DNA of 64,000 nucleotides, from contig CAKAKS010000066.1 in assembly GCA_916700875.1 (NCBI GenBank), forward strand, positions 20,761,490-20,825,489. Reading direction: 5' to 3'. The translations under genes were made by a program, and so were the position numbers. The notes under the pieces are model-generated. The model did no database searches, was not told the DNA's origin, and saw nothing but the letters and a program-made list of their open reading frames with translations. The stretch is from Sebastes aleutianus (Eukaryota > Chordata > Actinopteri > Perciformes > Sebastidae). Shown one piece after another: positions 1 through 12,514 of the stretch; the stretch's first letter is position 1, and each line of letters starts with the position of its first letter.

Positions 1-76
1 TGATTGATTGATCAATTAATCAAGAAAATAATGGGCAGATTAATCATTAATGAAAATATTTGTTAATTGCAACCCT
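1..76. repeat. Truncated hAT-like MITE end (family A)
   Basis: The left window edge cuts a copy of the dispersed repeat seen again at 134-420, 24548-24856 and 29522-29853. It shows the alternating ATTAATCA-rich terminus and ends in TTGCAACCCT, the terminal signature of the family. Only this end is visible. Confidence 0.55.
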
Positions 77-133
77 ATTGACAGTATCAATTGACATTAT
101 TGATAGAGTTGCTCATACTTGCCTGCTGGTTGT

Positions 134-420
134 AGGGCTGTAACTAATGCCTATTTTTATTGATTAACCTGCAGATTATGTTCTCAATTAATTGTTAAGT
201 TTATAAAATGCCACAAAATGCCCATTGTAATTTCTCAGAGCTCAAGCTGACGAAATTGCTTGTTTTGTCCAACCAGCAGTTGCAAACCCAAAGAGAAGGA
301 AGAAAACAGGAATATTCAAATTTGGGAACCAGTGAATTTCTTTGACATTTTTGTTTAAGAAATGACTTATGCCATTAATATTTTTTGACGAACGACAGTT
401 GATTAGTCATTTCCGCTCTA
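134..420 (+). repeat. hAT-like MITE, family A (old copy)
   Basis: Starts AGGGCTGTAACTAATG and ends in CCGCTCTA. In between it follows the same order of blocks as the better copies at 24548 and 29522 (TTTATAAAATG, CTTGTTTTGTCC, AATATTCAAATTTG). The flanking 8-mers are only about 6/8 alike, so this insertion is older. No coding capacity. Confidence 0.6.
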
Positions 421-2820
421 GCAGGTTAATATTTACACTGAAGTGAATTGTTCAGGCCTCTCTGCAGCACAGGGTTCTGAACGCTTCAGGTGTTTCCAGG
501 TATAGTTTAACGGTGGAAATACAAAGTGTATAAAATCTCTTCTATTACTGGTAACCATTAAACAAGTGGGAGGCCTCCATCACATTTTCCCATTTCTGAA
601 ATGTCAAAGAGCAATGAAGAATAGATATAAAGGTCAAGCTCCTTGCGGTTATATCCTTATATAATTACTCTGCATGACTGATGTATATGGCCTTTACCTT
701 CATCCTCTATAGCACACCATTACAAACACTTATGGCTCTTCATTATATGCTAGAGAAGCTTAATGAATGGGAGGAAATGTCACTCACGGTGGCCTGAAAT
801 TAAAACTGGAGGCTTCCTAGATAAATTAATCAAAACAAGAAAACATTTCATTACAGCATGAACTCAAAGATCCTGTTTTAATGGACGATCCGAAGACATT
901 TAAACTGAATTAAGCTGATTTGTTTTTATGCTATGACCGGAGTAAGCAAGAATAGACACTTGATAGGCTTAATGAGGAAATACCGTCTTTTTAGTTATAA
1001 ACTTATTAAAAGTGTGACTGTCATCTTTTGTTTGTCCCTCTTGATTCATCAATGGATTTGAACATTGTCATGACAGCACAAGTATGAGAGCATTACATTA
1101 TCACAGTGTAACTACTTGATGTGTTCACATCATTACAACATCAAATGATTGTTTCACATTGATTCATCTACATACAGCACACTGAACTCATTTATTAACA
1201 CAACAGTAACCTGGATATTCAGTCAAATGAGGCCACTCAGCAAATCAGCCACCGTTTCAGCTCAAAGCACCGCTGTGAGCCTCTGCCATGGACTCTTAGT
1301 CTTGTTCCTAATTGATGACAAAGAGTGCTAATTTAAAATCAGTAACCTCTAACATCTTTCTGTGTGTACACTCAGGTGATTTTGTTTCACTGTTTGATGC
1401 CGGTTTGGTTAACCTATAAAACTCCAAAGTTGCATATAGGAAGTAATGAGCATCTTCTTCACTGTGTTTGTAGTCGGTGTGGGCGATAAAATCTTCTATA
1501 ACAATATAATGTAATTTTATATCATAAAATTGAGAAAATCCAGCAAATTAAAAGCCAGATTAATCATCACATTGATGCAAGGATAATATGAAGGATAATA
1601 TGCTGTCCAACATTGTCATAAATCAGTCCTGCTTACTGAGTCTAATGCGCCCAGAGATACTTGAGACATCATGATATACTGTAAACAATATGGCTCTCTG
1701 ATAGCTGACAAATTTATTTTGTCTTTTGGCCCCTCATTGGTACTGTAACAGACTAGCAACCAAAAAAACAAAACTCATGACCTCTATGCAAATATTAGGG
1801 CTGTGTATTGGCAAGAATCTGGCAATATGATACATATCATAATACAGGGGTTACGAACCAGAATATTGCGATACTGTAAGGCGATGTATTGCAAATTTTA
1901 AAATCTAACTGTCACAGAAAAACACAGCACTATATGCCTAAAATCTGAGTAGGATCTGCATTTGCATTTATCGCAGTCCCTATAACATTCAACATCATAG
2001 CACTACTTTGAGATGAAACACCTCTTTGCAAATTAAGTATTGACTGAGTTAATCTTTGCATTTAAACTATTAATTAAAAATCCAAAGTCTTTTTGAGAAT
2101 TGACACAGTATCACAAAACATAATATCCCAATACTCAATATTTTCTATATTTTCTTCATCCCCTCGAGCGAATATATTCCTAAATGTGACTAATAGGGTT
2201 AAAGGAAAAAATAATTATGAAGGTATCTGCCTGTGATTTTTGCTCTGTGGTGTCAGTGGAATTCACATCACTGGAGCGCAAAATATATTAATCTGCAGAA
2301 TAAAGAGTATCTGCAGCTGCACACCTAGCAGAGGTCTTTTTCATTGGTGGTGTCCATAATAAAATCCGTCATAATCAGTGACTTCTGACAGAGAATATCT
2401 GTTCTCCTGACAGTTATGAATGTTTCAGTACACAGGCTAAACTGTATAAAACCTGGAATTCCTCTTTTTATCTCCTTTGTACTTCTATAGCTACTGCACT
2501 GTGTTTTGTCAGGATTAATGATGCACTGCAACATACAAGCATCAGTCATTTTTCCCTTTATATGCTGTTTGCCGAGCTGTTCATGTCAGGTAGAGAAGAA
2601 ACCGTCTATTTAGCAGAGTCTCTTTTATGTGTCTCCTGTTCTCTACTTCAATGGCAGTCAGTGACACAAAAGCTCTTTGATCTGCACGTCCATCAACCAG
2701 CAGCTCAATATGATCCAAACCACTTTCTACTCTCGTACACGTTCATACCTGTCATCCTTGAAGTGATCGGGCCTGGTTTACTCAGGAATAAAAATCAGTT
2801 GAATAAGTAAAAGTGATGTA

Positions 2821-2822
<2 letters not shown>
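421..2822. other. Intergenic stretch, no gene recognised
   Basis: AT-rich DNA with short open frames only. Around 1478-1690 and 1795-2140 there are degenerate 'ATATTGCGATAC' and 'GGGCGATAAAATC' type sequences that look like old non-autonomous DNA elements common in fish. I see no exon with recognisable protein similarity. Confidence 0.5.

Positions 2823-2907
<85 letters not shown>
2823..2907. repeat. (GT)n microsatellite
   Basis: About 42 uninterrupted GT dinucleotides. Open frames across it encode only Cys-Val or Thr-His runs and are not genes. Confidence 0.97.
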
Positions 2908-2910
<3 letters not shown>

Positions 2911-4668
2911 ATGGTAGAAGCTGCTTTATTCCCTTGTATGTTGATGGATTCTGGATATTGCAAATTAGCTTGTTAATTAGAATATCTAATAGCGGTGAGC
3001 AGCAACAGCCAACAGCCATTACAAAGACATGAAGATCACCATATGGAGATTTACAAGAGCAAATCTCTCATGTGGTTCTGCTACATATTTACATTTCAGA
3101 AAAAATACAGTACCTGTTGTGATATAGATAGTGGAATTTAACTAAATGCTTTGGTTTGTTAATGTTTAACCTCCAGGAATGAAAAGAAGCACAAAGATGA
3201 AATATGTAATGTATATTATAATTAATTTATACACATCTGACTAGTACATAAACCAGGTTGAAAAGGACTGAAATCACACAACAATCATCACCTTGCTCGT
3301 CACGTTATTCTCTGAATATAAATAAAGTATAAAGCGCTTTTAGATCAGTTTAACATGTGGCAGAGACACAAGTGATATTATGCGTCTGCAAAAAACATTT
3401 GAACAGTCTTAAATTAGAGAGTAAAAACATTGGAGAGGCACAATATCAATACAACCTTTACAATTTTTGTACATACAGTGTAATATTCAGGCAGATTAAG
3501 GCAAAACAAGAGTTAAATGGAGACAACAGACAAAGATCAAAAAGTTAATTTTGAATATAAAAAAAACAATTCCACAGTTGTACATAGTCCAACTGCACAT
3601 CTTGTACTGTATCTCCAGGCAGTACATAGGCTCTACTTTCTATAATGCCGATACTAAAACAAGCACTTAATTGTAAGATTTAAAAAGACATTTTTGTGAA
3701 AATGAACTGATCTTTGTCTGAGTGCCGCACGTATCTCCATTACAAACACATGTAGGGAAAAACAGAACACTTTTAGCAGATATATCCAGCAGCTGGCGTG
3801 AAGCACTGTATTACAGATCTACTGTATAGATATGAAATACAGCATTGGCAAAAAAAACAAAGAAGGGACTGTTATTTACTGTCAAACTGATTTAGGTTTG
3901 GTCCCATTAAATCTTTCACCTCTTTCTGTCCAGTGAAAAAATAATTGTTTCAAGACTTAGATTCACCACACACAATATCTGTTCAAATTGCTACAAAAAA
4001 ATACATCAGAGCAGCATTAGCTGACATACATGTTGTCCACTGAGTGGATAAACAGCCCACTGAATTAAGTTTTTCATTACATGCAAAACGCTGCTGCCAC
4101 GAATATTCTAACGGAGAAAAAGTGTGTTAACTTCACTGTTTGCTCCAAATGCAACACTGATGTTTCCATTGTTTCATCTAATTTTCACAACTACAAACTT
4201 AACAGGAGAAAACAGGCCCATGCAATAGAAATGATCTGCTGAATGTTACATATAGAAATACATGTTTTTATTTTCCTTGGCATATTGTTCTTGTGAGATA
4301 AAGACAGCTGATTAAGGGGGATAAGCAGACCATTAGGACCGTTTAGGTAATCTCGCTACTGACTCCTACGACCGAACACTTGAAAATGGCAACATGTGAA
4401 GCTATAGATCTGAATACAGACAGACCTTACAGTAAGGTGAGTATTGCTATCTCATTTCTTCTTGGAATTACAAATTTAGCAGCATTTACCATTTTACAGA
4501 GTGTACATGTGCAGTGAAATTTGACATGTTGGACATCATCAGCAGGTAACAGTCACAATGTCAGATCATGTTCAGGTTTGGTCACAAATAATAACTTAAA
4601 TAAAACTGTGGTTTGAATAGAAATTACAAGCAGGGGGGTATTTTTCATGTGCTGAGGTGTTTTTCTTT
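2908..4668. other. Region downstream of slc6a4, probably including its 3' UTR
   Basis: No exon recognised. Because slc6a4 is on the minus strand and stops at 4669, the part nearest 4668 should be its 3' UTR. A minus-strand AATAAA (plus-strand TTTATT near 4267-4272) is one possible poly(A) signal, but this is not decisive. Confidence 0.4.
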
Positions 4669-7600
4669 CTACGGCACGGTAGCCATGCTGAGGCTGTCAG
4701 CGTGGATGTCTGGTATGGTCCTCTCTGGTCTGAGACACACCGCCAACCTCTGTGGGAAAAAAAACAACACACACAGTTAGAGGTTCATTTAAAGGAAAAT
4801 GTGTTTTCAGCATTTTGCACATGCACTTCCACTGACCTGTTTGAGAGATCCGGGGGTCCACACCAGCTTGTAGACCATGTAGATGGGGATCCACATAAAG
4901 GACGAGAAGCCAATGAGGTATCCCACTGTGATGCTCCAGTCAGGGTACTTATAGTCGAACAGCGTTAGGGGCGGCGTTTTCAGCAGGGAGCTCACTATAA
5001 TATACTGAGAAGAGTTGGGGTACACATAACGTTACCATATTTAACATTTCCATATGTTAATGTAAGAAATAATATCAGAGAAGGGTAATATATCTGTCAC
5101 ACTGCCATATATTGTAAAATAAATATATAAAGGAAGTGTAATAATGCAAAATGTCAGCAGGAAGACAACAAGAGAGGTGGATGCAAATAAGAGAGAAGGC
5201 TATCAAACTATATGTAGAGGCGGGAAATTGACATTTGCCTGAGTGTTTTGCAATATACGTTTTGAGGAAGATATGTCATATAGAGGAGGGTTTAAACAAC
5301 AGAGGAGAGGGGTCAGCTGTTAGGTCTTCAAAGGCCATTGGTCCAGTAGTCTTTTGATCTGCCCATTCATCTTTAGCATTGTGGACATTTTGCTCCACTT
5401 GTTGTAAAGATCAGAATAATTTTATATCTCACCGCTAGAAACGCTGGACTGATGGCAACCCAGCACACCTTCCAGAATAATCCCGGAGATTTGCCGAGCA
5501 TGGACTCAACATCACTGCTAAACCTTTTGATACCTGAAAGCAACAAAATGAACATGAGAGGCAGCCGTTTGTTTTTCATATGCTAACAGTGTATTGGATT
5601 ATCAAGGGTCATCCATTTACATTGCAGATAAAAGAAATTGTCAGTCGACATTAATCTCTTGTTTACCGTAGAACCAGGAAACCGCAATGACCTCAAGGAA
5701 ACCCACAGCAATGATGGAGGATCCTACTCCGAATTCCTCAAGCAGCTTCACCACATAGGCACCACCCTGTCAATAAGATTTCACACTGACTAATAACATA
5801 ATCCATCATCAGACTGCAGATGTCAGTTTTTAATTCACTACAACGTATTCAGAACAGCCTAAACCTTACAGTAAATGTGATTGGAGATAATAGTTTGAAC
5901 TAACGAGGGGTTTGAATTTTGTTCTCTTTGGTTAAACTGATTTAAAATGTCAAGAACTTACATTTGTAAGGGTGCTTAGAGAGCCCAAAAAGCAGACAAC
6001 TACCAAGCCCAGAACAAAAAGTTCTCGTCTTTGAGAGAAATGATCTGGGTATTCATCCAACACAGCAGTGATGATCGCCTCCAGCCCGCCAAACTGAAAA
6101 CACAGACAATGATGTTACAGTATTATATAGTAGATTTGAGTTTTTACAACAGGTAAAAACTCACATTTCAGATAAATTAACATCACTACAGCTGAATCAT
6201 TTTCTGTTACACAAAAAGTGACCCTGCGGCCACCATGCTCATACCGTGCTGTCCAATCCCAGCGTGATCATCATCACAAAAAAGATGATTGCAAAAAAGG
6301 TTGAGCCCACCATGTTTGCAATGGCTTCTGGGTATGTGATGAAGAGTAAACTTGGTCCTGAAAGCAAGAAAATATATTGAATATGAAGAGATCAAGAGGT
6401 CAGCATTTGATTCATAATTGAGTTCATGATTTTAAATTTAAAACAAATTTGCTGACCTTTATCCTTGGCTACATCCTCCACCTCCACCTTCCTCATCTCT
6501 GCCATGTAGCCCAGCACCGTGAAGATCACGAACCCTGACACAAAGCTGGTCAGACAGTTTACCAAACTGGTCACAATGGCGTCACTGTTGAGGAAGAAAT
6601 TAAACCCGTTCAAGGAGGCACAGCATAATAATTATCATTTATACAATTCTTCTTTAAACCAAATTTTTCATTTTCATCAGAGACACTGTTCCAAAGTAGC
6701 TTCTTTGCTGACCCCTCTGACCTTTGTTTTAATGGGTTCCTTTATATTTTCTCTTCAGCTTTGTGTCTGACACACATGTATACTCCTGGCTAGTAACCAT
6801 AGACATCTCACAACAATACTAATGAGGAATATCCTACTGTTGGATGTATGTGTGTGTGTTCATTAGAGACGTAAAACAGCTGTCTTTGGAGTAATAACCA
6901 CGTGTCAATTGGCAGAATGCTCAGTATTCTCCAGGCAGCCTCCACAGAATTAGTAATTTTAGATAAATAAATAAACATCTGTGTTAAAACTCACGCTCCC
7001 AAAGGACTTCCTGTAAGCATTTCCTCTTTTTTACATTAAGAAATACAACGTTTTGAGCCGAAGTTGACAGTTTGTCAGGTACTTTGCAATTGAAATATAC
7101 TTTTCTAATGTTATAAAGAAGACAATTTAACGATAAAGAATGCATTTACCATATAATTGAAAACAAAATTCAAAAACAACAAACAACAGCAAACAAAAGA
7201 TATGGAAGTCAGTATTGATAAACATCATTATATCACACTGAGGAGTGACGCATTATATTTTTGTAATGTGTTTGGAATATGTTTGATGGGTCAAGAAGCG
7301 GCAGCGTCCAGTTTCAATCATAATCTGTGTTTCTCCACTCTGCTCTACTAGCCACAGTCACACACACTATTAGTCACAGTTTGGCATTTATACCTACCAT
7401 GTAGTAGTCACCACTCCTGCCTCTGATAACATTGTCTCGACCAGACCATCTTATGTAATGCATGAGCAATAAATCCCACAGCTTCTCTTAGAGTTCGGAC
7501 CGTGTACTGTGCACTGAAGTCATTAAACCTAAATTCAACAGGACGTGTTCAAGCCACAAATGTAGGTTCCAATGACTAGGTCTAAAGCTCAGCTCTTACC

Positions 7601-10600
7601 GGTAGCAGTTATTTGTGAAAGGGTTGTAGCTGGAGAGAGCCAGAAGCACCCCGAACCCGGGCCCCAGAGAGAAGAATATCTGAGCAGCGGCATCCACCCA
7701 CACCTAAAAGACAGGAAGAGACATTACAATATCTGAGACTACAAGTTCTGGGATGCTTCAGGGTTGTTATGGGCATTTAACAGCATACAAATACAGTATT
7801 TCTTACACTTGTTTCTGGCAGCTCTTTCCAAACCCAAATGAAATTAATAGCTTCAAATATTTTTATTTTTGTGTTGTGTTCCCTCAGTATAATTCATCAA
7901 GCAGGAGAGGTGTTGTGTCAGTCGTATAAAAATCTAGTTGCCGCACAGCTGTACGCAGGGAGATCTGAAGAGCAGCACACATTCGGCATTAAAAAGAAGA
8001 GGGCAGCGTTGGATATCGGTGAGTGAGACAGAAAGGGAGGCCTTTGTTAATGGGCAGAAAATCTAAACCAATTATGCATCTTATTATCCTGCTCTGTGGC
8101 TTATTTATGCATCTCATTTCGTCTCATCCATATTCCCCCTCCAACCAAAGCACTCACACATGTTTAGCAAACAACCGCAGAGAGCCAGAGAGGAAGATGA
8201 GGACGTTTCATAGATCAAAAAAAAAAATATATATACAGTATATAGGTAGATTCTCAAGGGACTGGTAGGTAGAAATGAATGAAGGTATATATTAAACTGT
8301 TGCCTCTCATGCTTGGAAGATCCAGATGTGTTATTTCATTACACCAGTCCAGCAAGTTAAATATGAATCAGGAACTCTTAAATTTAGTCAGGACAGTGGA
8401 GAAACACATCTTAGTCATATCATCTGATCTAACCCAGAGTTAAAGTCCTTTTGGGAAGTTATAATCTGGAGTGTATCATTACATTTTGCATAAATTTGTA
8501 CTTGTGGTAAAAATTCTCAGAGAGAAATGGTGGAAAAAACAGAAGAGTATGTGTTAAGAATGGTAATATAACAGCTTTGAAAAAAAAAAAAACATGTCCA
8601 CATCTGCCAAAAATAGATAGAGAATAATAGGTCAAATTCAGCATGTGGGAAAAAAATAACATACAAACTAAGAAGTAACATTTCTTTGTTGTTAAACCAT
8701 CATGCAGTGATGAACTATTTCCCACTACCTGAGGGAAACTAAGATTGCTTAGTTTATTTATATCTACGTGTATGTACTGTATGTATTTAGACTGCATCTT
8801 CTTTCTTCTATTGAGCCCATTTCACTAACTGAAAAAGGGACCAAACATATGAGGCATGAGCATGTTTTTCTTGTTGGAGATGAGTGAATTGTGTCCTTTT
8901 CTGACAAACCAGCTGACTGACCAACTTTGTACAACTCACACTGGTCTCCAGCAGCTTCCCCCACTGGGGTTTCAGGTAAAACACCACACCTCTCCAAGCT
9001 CCTGGCAGAGTGGCGCCTCGAATTAGCAGGATGAAAAGCACAATGTAGGGCAAGGTGGCGGTCACCCACACTACCTGGTGTGGAAGAAAGAGATAAATCA
9101 GGAAGAGAAACAGAGATCATTGACAGATTGATGCACATTAACCTTCTATATTATTATGCAAAGCAACTGCAATGTGTTACCTTCCCTGAAGTCTTCACGC
9201 CCTTCCAGAGGCTGAAGTATACGATGGTGAAAATGAGAAAAAGGCAGAGCATCAACTGCCAGCGAACACCCCCGACGTTTTTGAGCCCTGATGACTTGTG
9301 CATCTCAAGAACATTCCTCCTGTAATAGTAAAACACATAAATCATCAGCCGACACTATTTGTGTAGAGTATTACTGTAAAGCTATTTATATATGTGGTTT
9401 CTGTAACTCACACTTACATGCACTTACGTGTAAAATTCCTCTGCCGGAGACCTGGAGGAATTCGTCCAGGTGACGTTGTCATTCCCAAAATAGTTGGTGC
9501 AGTCAGGGGTGTTCCACACATTGTCGCAGTTTGTCCAAGGCAAGATGGTGGAGAAAGAGGAGTAGAAGTAGAAGAGGGCCCAGGCGATGATGGTGTTGTA
9601 GTAGAAGGACACATACAGGGCGATGATACAGATGGCATATCCTATACCTGAAACAGAAGAACTTGTGAAATGTCTCTATAATGATTCACTGGCTCTCTTT
9701 GAAGACACATTTAATCAAATTACTTTGGGACAACATAGAGATTAAAATGAGTATAACCCTTTCACTGAGTCAGGTAACTGTATCTGAATATCTGCTGTAG
9801 AGCAGCACAGTGTGAGGCCTTACCTTTGAAAATGGGACATATGTGTTTCCATATGGATATGGCTCCGGTTCTGTGGAACTGTCCCAGTGCCAGCTCCATG
9901 TAGAAGAGCGGCACACCACCAAAGATGGCCATCAAAATGTAGGGAATTAGGAAAGCACCTGCACAGAGACGCACGCATGAGTACATGTTATGTAGGGCTT
10001 TGACATGAAGGTCGTGATGACTGTTGGTGTTGTCTCATGTGTATGACAAAGTAAGGACATTCATGAACTCAACGATGAAGATTTAAGAAGGCTTGAATCT
10101 GAATTTAAAAAAATTAAATATGAATGAAAATGTGAACATGAGACTTCTCATTGGCCTCATTTTTTTTTTTTACATCTGCTAATAATATTTCAGCTCAAAG
10201 TTGGATTTATAAGTATCAAAATCTTTATTTGATAAAATCATGGACAAGAACATACCATTAAGGCTATATGTCAAAAACACTTCTGACACACTTACTGTAT
10301 ATTCACATACAAAATTATAAAATGAAATGTCTACATAATCATCTGTTTATTCCGTTTTTTAATCGTTTTTATTCATTTGTCTTGTCTAAATGTCTTTTTG
10401 TGTCTTATGTGCAGCACTTTGAATTGCCTTGTTGAAAGGTTGAATGGTGTTATATAAATAAACCTGCCTTGCCTTTGTTGCTGATGTATTACTGATGTAA
10501 GTATTGAGTAAAGCACAACCTTTTCCTAACAAAATACATAATGACTGAACCAATCTGAGCAGATCTTTATTATTATTATTTTTATTATTATCATTATTAT

Positions 10601-11237
10601 ATTATTATTATTATTATTATTATTATAAGGCCTATAGTAGTATTCACAAAAAAAATGTTTCTTTTATAAAACGCTTGAATTTGTGAACATCCTGTATTGG
10701 AAAACAATATTGATAAAAAGTGACCAAAGAAAAATAGACACAGGCTATGTCGTTGGAAAAGTGTAAAACTTTTTATTGGTGTGAAGCAGATGCGCACTTC
10801 AGCACCATGGACAGTTTCTGCTGCCAGATGCGCAGCTTCTAACCTGTTTTTCTGAATAATTTATAACCGATTTTGAGCAAAATTCTGACATTCAATCCAT
10901 TTGAAGACAAAATAAAAGTATTTTCCAAGTGTCTCTTTCAAGTTACACAAAATCCTAAATTATGAAATGAAGGTTTAAAAGCTCTAAAACACTTACCCCC
11001 ACCGTTTTGATAACATACATAAGGAAATCTCCAAACATTTCCCAGGTCCACTGCAAAACCAATGACAGACAACAGAAAATCCATTTTTTTGCTCCATTTG
11101 TCCCTGGAGTCTGTCTGTGTGATGGCCGGTGTTACTGGGACCACCACAGGGCCCTGGTTGTTGGCGCTGTAGCCCGGGTTAGGGGATCCTTGGCGGGTCA
11201 GACTGCCGGCCATGACTGCTGAGTCCTGTTGGGGCAT
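4669..11237 (-). CDS. slc6a4: Serotonin transporter (SLC6 family), complete, 13 coding exons
   Basis: Sodium/chloride-coupled plasma-membrane transporter that takes serotonin back into neurons. Coding exons in transcript order: 11237-10997, 9958-9824, 9647-9428, 9319-9181, 9074-8940, 7703-7600, 6584-6457, 6357-6245, 6093-5962, 5766-5667, 5533-5433, 5004-4837, 4749-4669. All have consensus splice sites and sum to 1797 nt (598 aa). Human SERT has 630 residues; the N-tail here is 34 shorter. Twelve membrane segments are expected. Visible marks: TM1 with Asp64 (human Asp98), the ELALGQ motif, loop-2 cysteines 166 and 175, KGVKTSGK with Thr242, and LDSTF in TM8. Oddities: Phe61, Val138 and Gly407 line the substrate pocket where human SERT has Tyr, Ile and Ala. 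The human N208 glycosylation site is lost (Asp174), N217 is kept (Asn183), and a new NSS occurs at 188. Whether it is the a or b teleost paralogue is not resolved. Confidence 0.95.
10395..10480 (+). repeat. Non-LTR retrotransposon 3' end (L2/CR1-like)
   Basis: Lies in slc6a4 intron 1 (between exons 10997 and 9958). It has the fish LINE tail pattern with GCAGCACTTTGAATTGCC, TTGAAAGGT and TTATATAAATAAACCTGCC. No coding part is retained. Confidence 0.5.
10566..10626. repeat. (TTA)n microsatellite
   Basis: Interrupted TTA/TTAT trinucleotide run in slc6a4 intron 1. Confidence 0.9.
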
Positions 11238-11243
11238 CGGACT
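11238..11243 (-). promoter_or_regulatory. slc6a4: Putative 5' UTR splice acceptor just before the slc6a4 start
   Basis: On the minus strand the sequence before the start codon reads CTGACTTTTCACAG then TCCG and ATG. This is a good acceptor four bases upstream of the ATG, implying a non-coding first exon further right, as in mammalian SLC6A4. The next in-frame ATG is eight codons in, so the first ATG is preferred for length only. Confidence 0.5.
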
Positions 11244-11399
11244 GTGAAAAGTCAGCCAGAGGAGCAGAGCAGCTCCACAGAGAGGAGGATGTTTCTCCTG
11301 TGATGATGATGACAGGGAGCAGTGGGAGGAGTAGCTGGAGCTGCAGACACTTGAGGATACCTGTTAGTGGAGAAAGACCACATCCAAAGAAGCTCAACT

Positions 11400-11860
11400 A
11401 CACTGCAAAAAATAATGTTTATTAAAATGTATGTAAAAAATACAACCTAAATAGTGCATTAAAACAAATCAGTAAGATAATGTAAAAGAAAGGTGAAAAA
11501 CACCTATATAATGTATCTTTAAACAGTAAATTAACTGTAAAATACTGTGAAATTAATAAAATAAAAAACAGTTCAAACTATATTTTTCATTAACAGTACA
11601 AAGCTGTAAATTTCAGCGACAGTATAATAATGTTAATTTTACAGTAACATAAAGGCAACCCTGCTGCCAGTTCTTTACTGTTATTTTACTGGGAAATTCT
11701 TAAAAGTGCAATTTAGAGGTCCCATGTGTTGCTGATCAATAAGATGGATGTGAGTGCTCAGTTTTGATTCATTTCATTCATTACTGTTATATATGTGCTT
11801 TTGGGGAAAACCCAATTTAATTCAGATTTTAACAGCAACAGGTTGTCCAGCAAAAGTAAA
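11400..11860. other. Upstream of slc6a4, no gene seen
   Basis: AT-rich DNA with several TTAACAGTA / ACAGTAAA blocks around 11525-11660 that look like a degraded repeat. The slc6a4 promoter or first exon may lie here or further right; I cannot fix it. Confidence 0.35.
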
Positions 11861-11863
11861 CGG

Positions 11864-11960
11864 TGATAGAAATAGAAATATAGAAATAGAAATAGAAAGC
11901 TTTATTGTCATTGTATTAAATACAACGAGATTCACAGCTGCCACTTCTGGTCAGTGCTTT
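11864..11960 (-). repeat. Non-LTR retrotransposon 3' end, minus orientation
   Basis: An (ATAGAA)n tract followed by AGCTTTATTGTCATTGTATT and AATACAACGAGATT, the reverse of a typical fish LINE 3' end. Confidence 0.55.
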
Positions 11961-12156
11961 AAAAACAAATACTTGACAAGACTAAACGAGGCAGATAAAA
12001 ACATATAACAGGTAAAACACACACACACACAGTTATAAAGCAAATAAAACAGGTAAAGTAGATGTAATAAATAAATATAAACAGAAGTGTTACACTAAAG
12101 GTATGAAATATAAAAATAGATGTAATGTAAACATCTATTGATGGTTATCAACAACA

Positions 12157-12514
12157 CAGCCTGTTCTCCCTTCTGTCCTCTGGTAGAAGATACAGGACCC
12201 CCAGCAGGACTCTCACCAGCAGACTGAGGAACAGTTTTTCACCCAGGCCATCGGACTTTTAAATAGATAATTCATACAACACCTTCTCACACAAAAAGTA
12301 CCTCAATCATATATCTTATACTGTATATACTGTATATGTTCTTAAGGTATATATTCTTAATATGCCCTTGTACAAAGTATTTCCTTTTATAATTGTAATA
12401 TAACTTATTATTTTTAACAGAGCTTCCCAGCAAAAAGCATTTCACACGATTGTATTTATATAACCGGCGTGACAATAAACATCTTGAATCTTGAATCTTG
12501 AATCTTGAATCTTG
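12157..12514 (+). repeat. LINE 3' fragment with (TTGAATC)n tail
   Basis: Contains a remnant coding stretch that reads as a LINE reverse-transcriptase C-terminus (TCTGGTAGAAGATACAGGAC, then CAGACTGAGGAACAG). It ends in four TTGAATC units at 12484-12514, as expected for target-primed insertion on the plus strand. Confidence 0.6.

Noticed and set aside
4669..11237. Dopamine or noradrenaline transporter as the identity of the SLC6 gene
   Set aside because: Despite DAT-like pocket residues, the second loop spacing, LDSTF, WVTAT and the long SERT-like blocks outweigh them.
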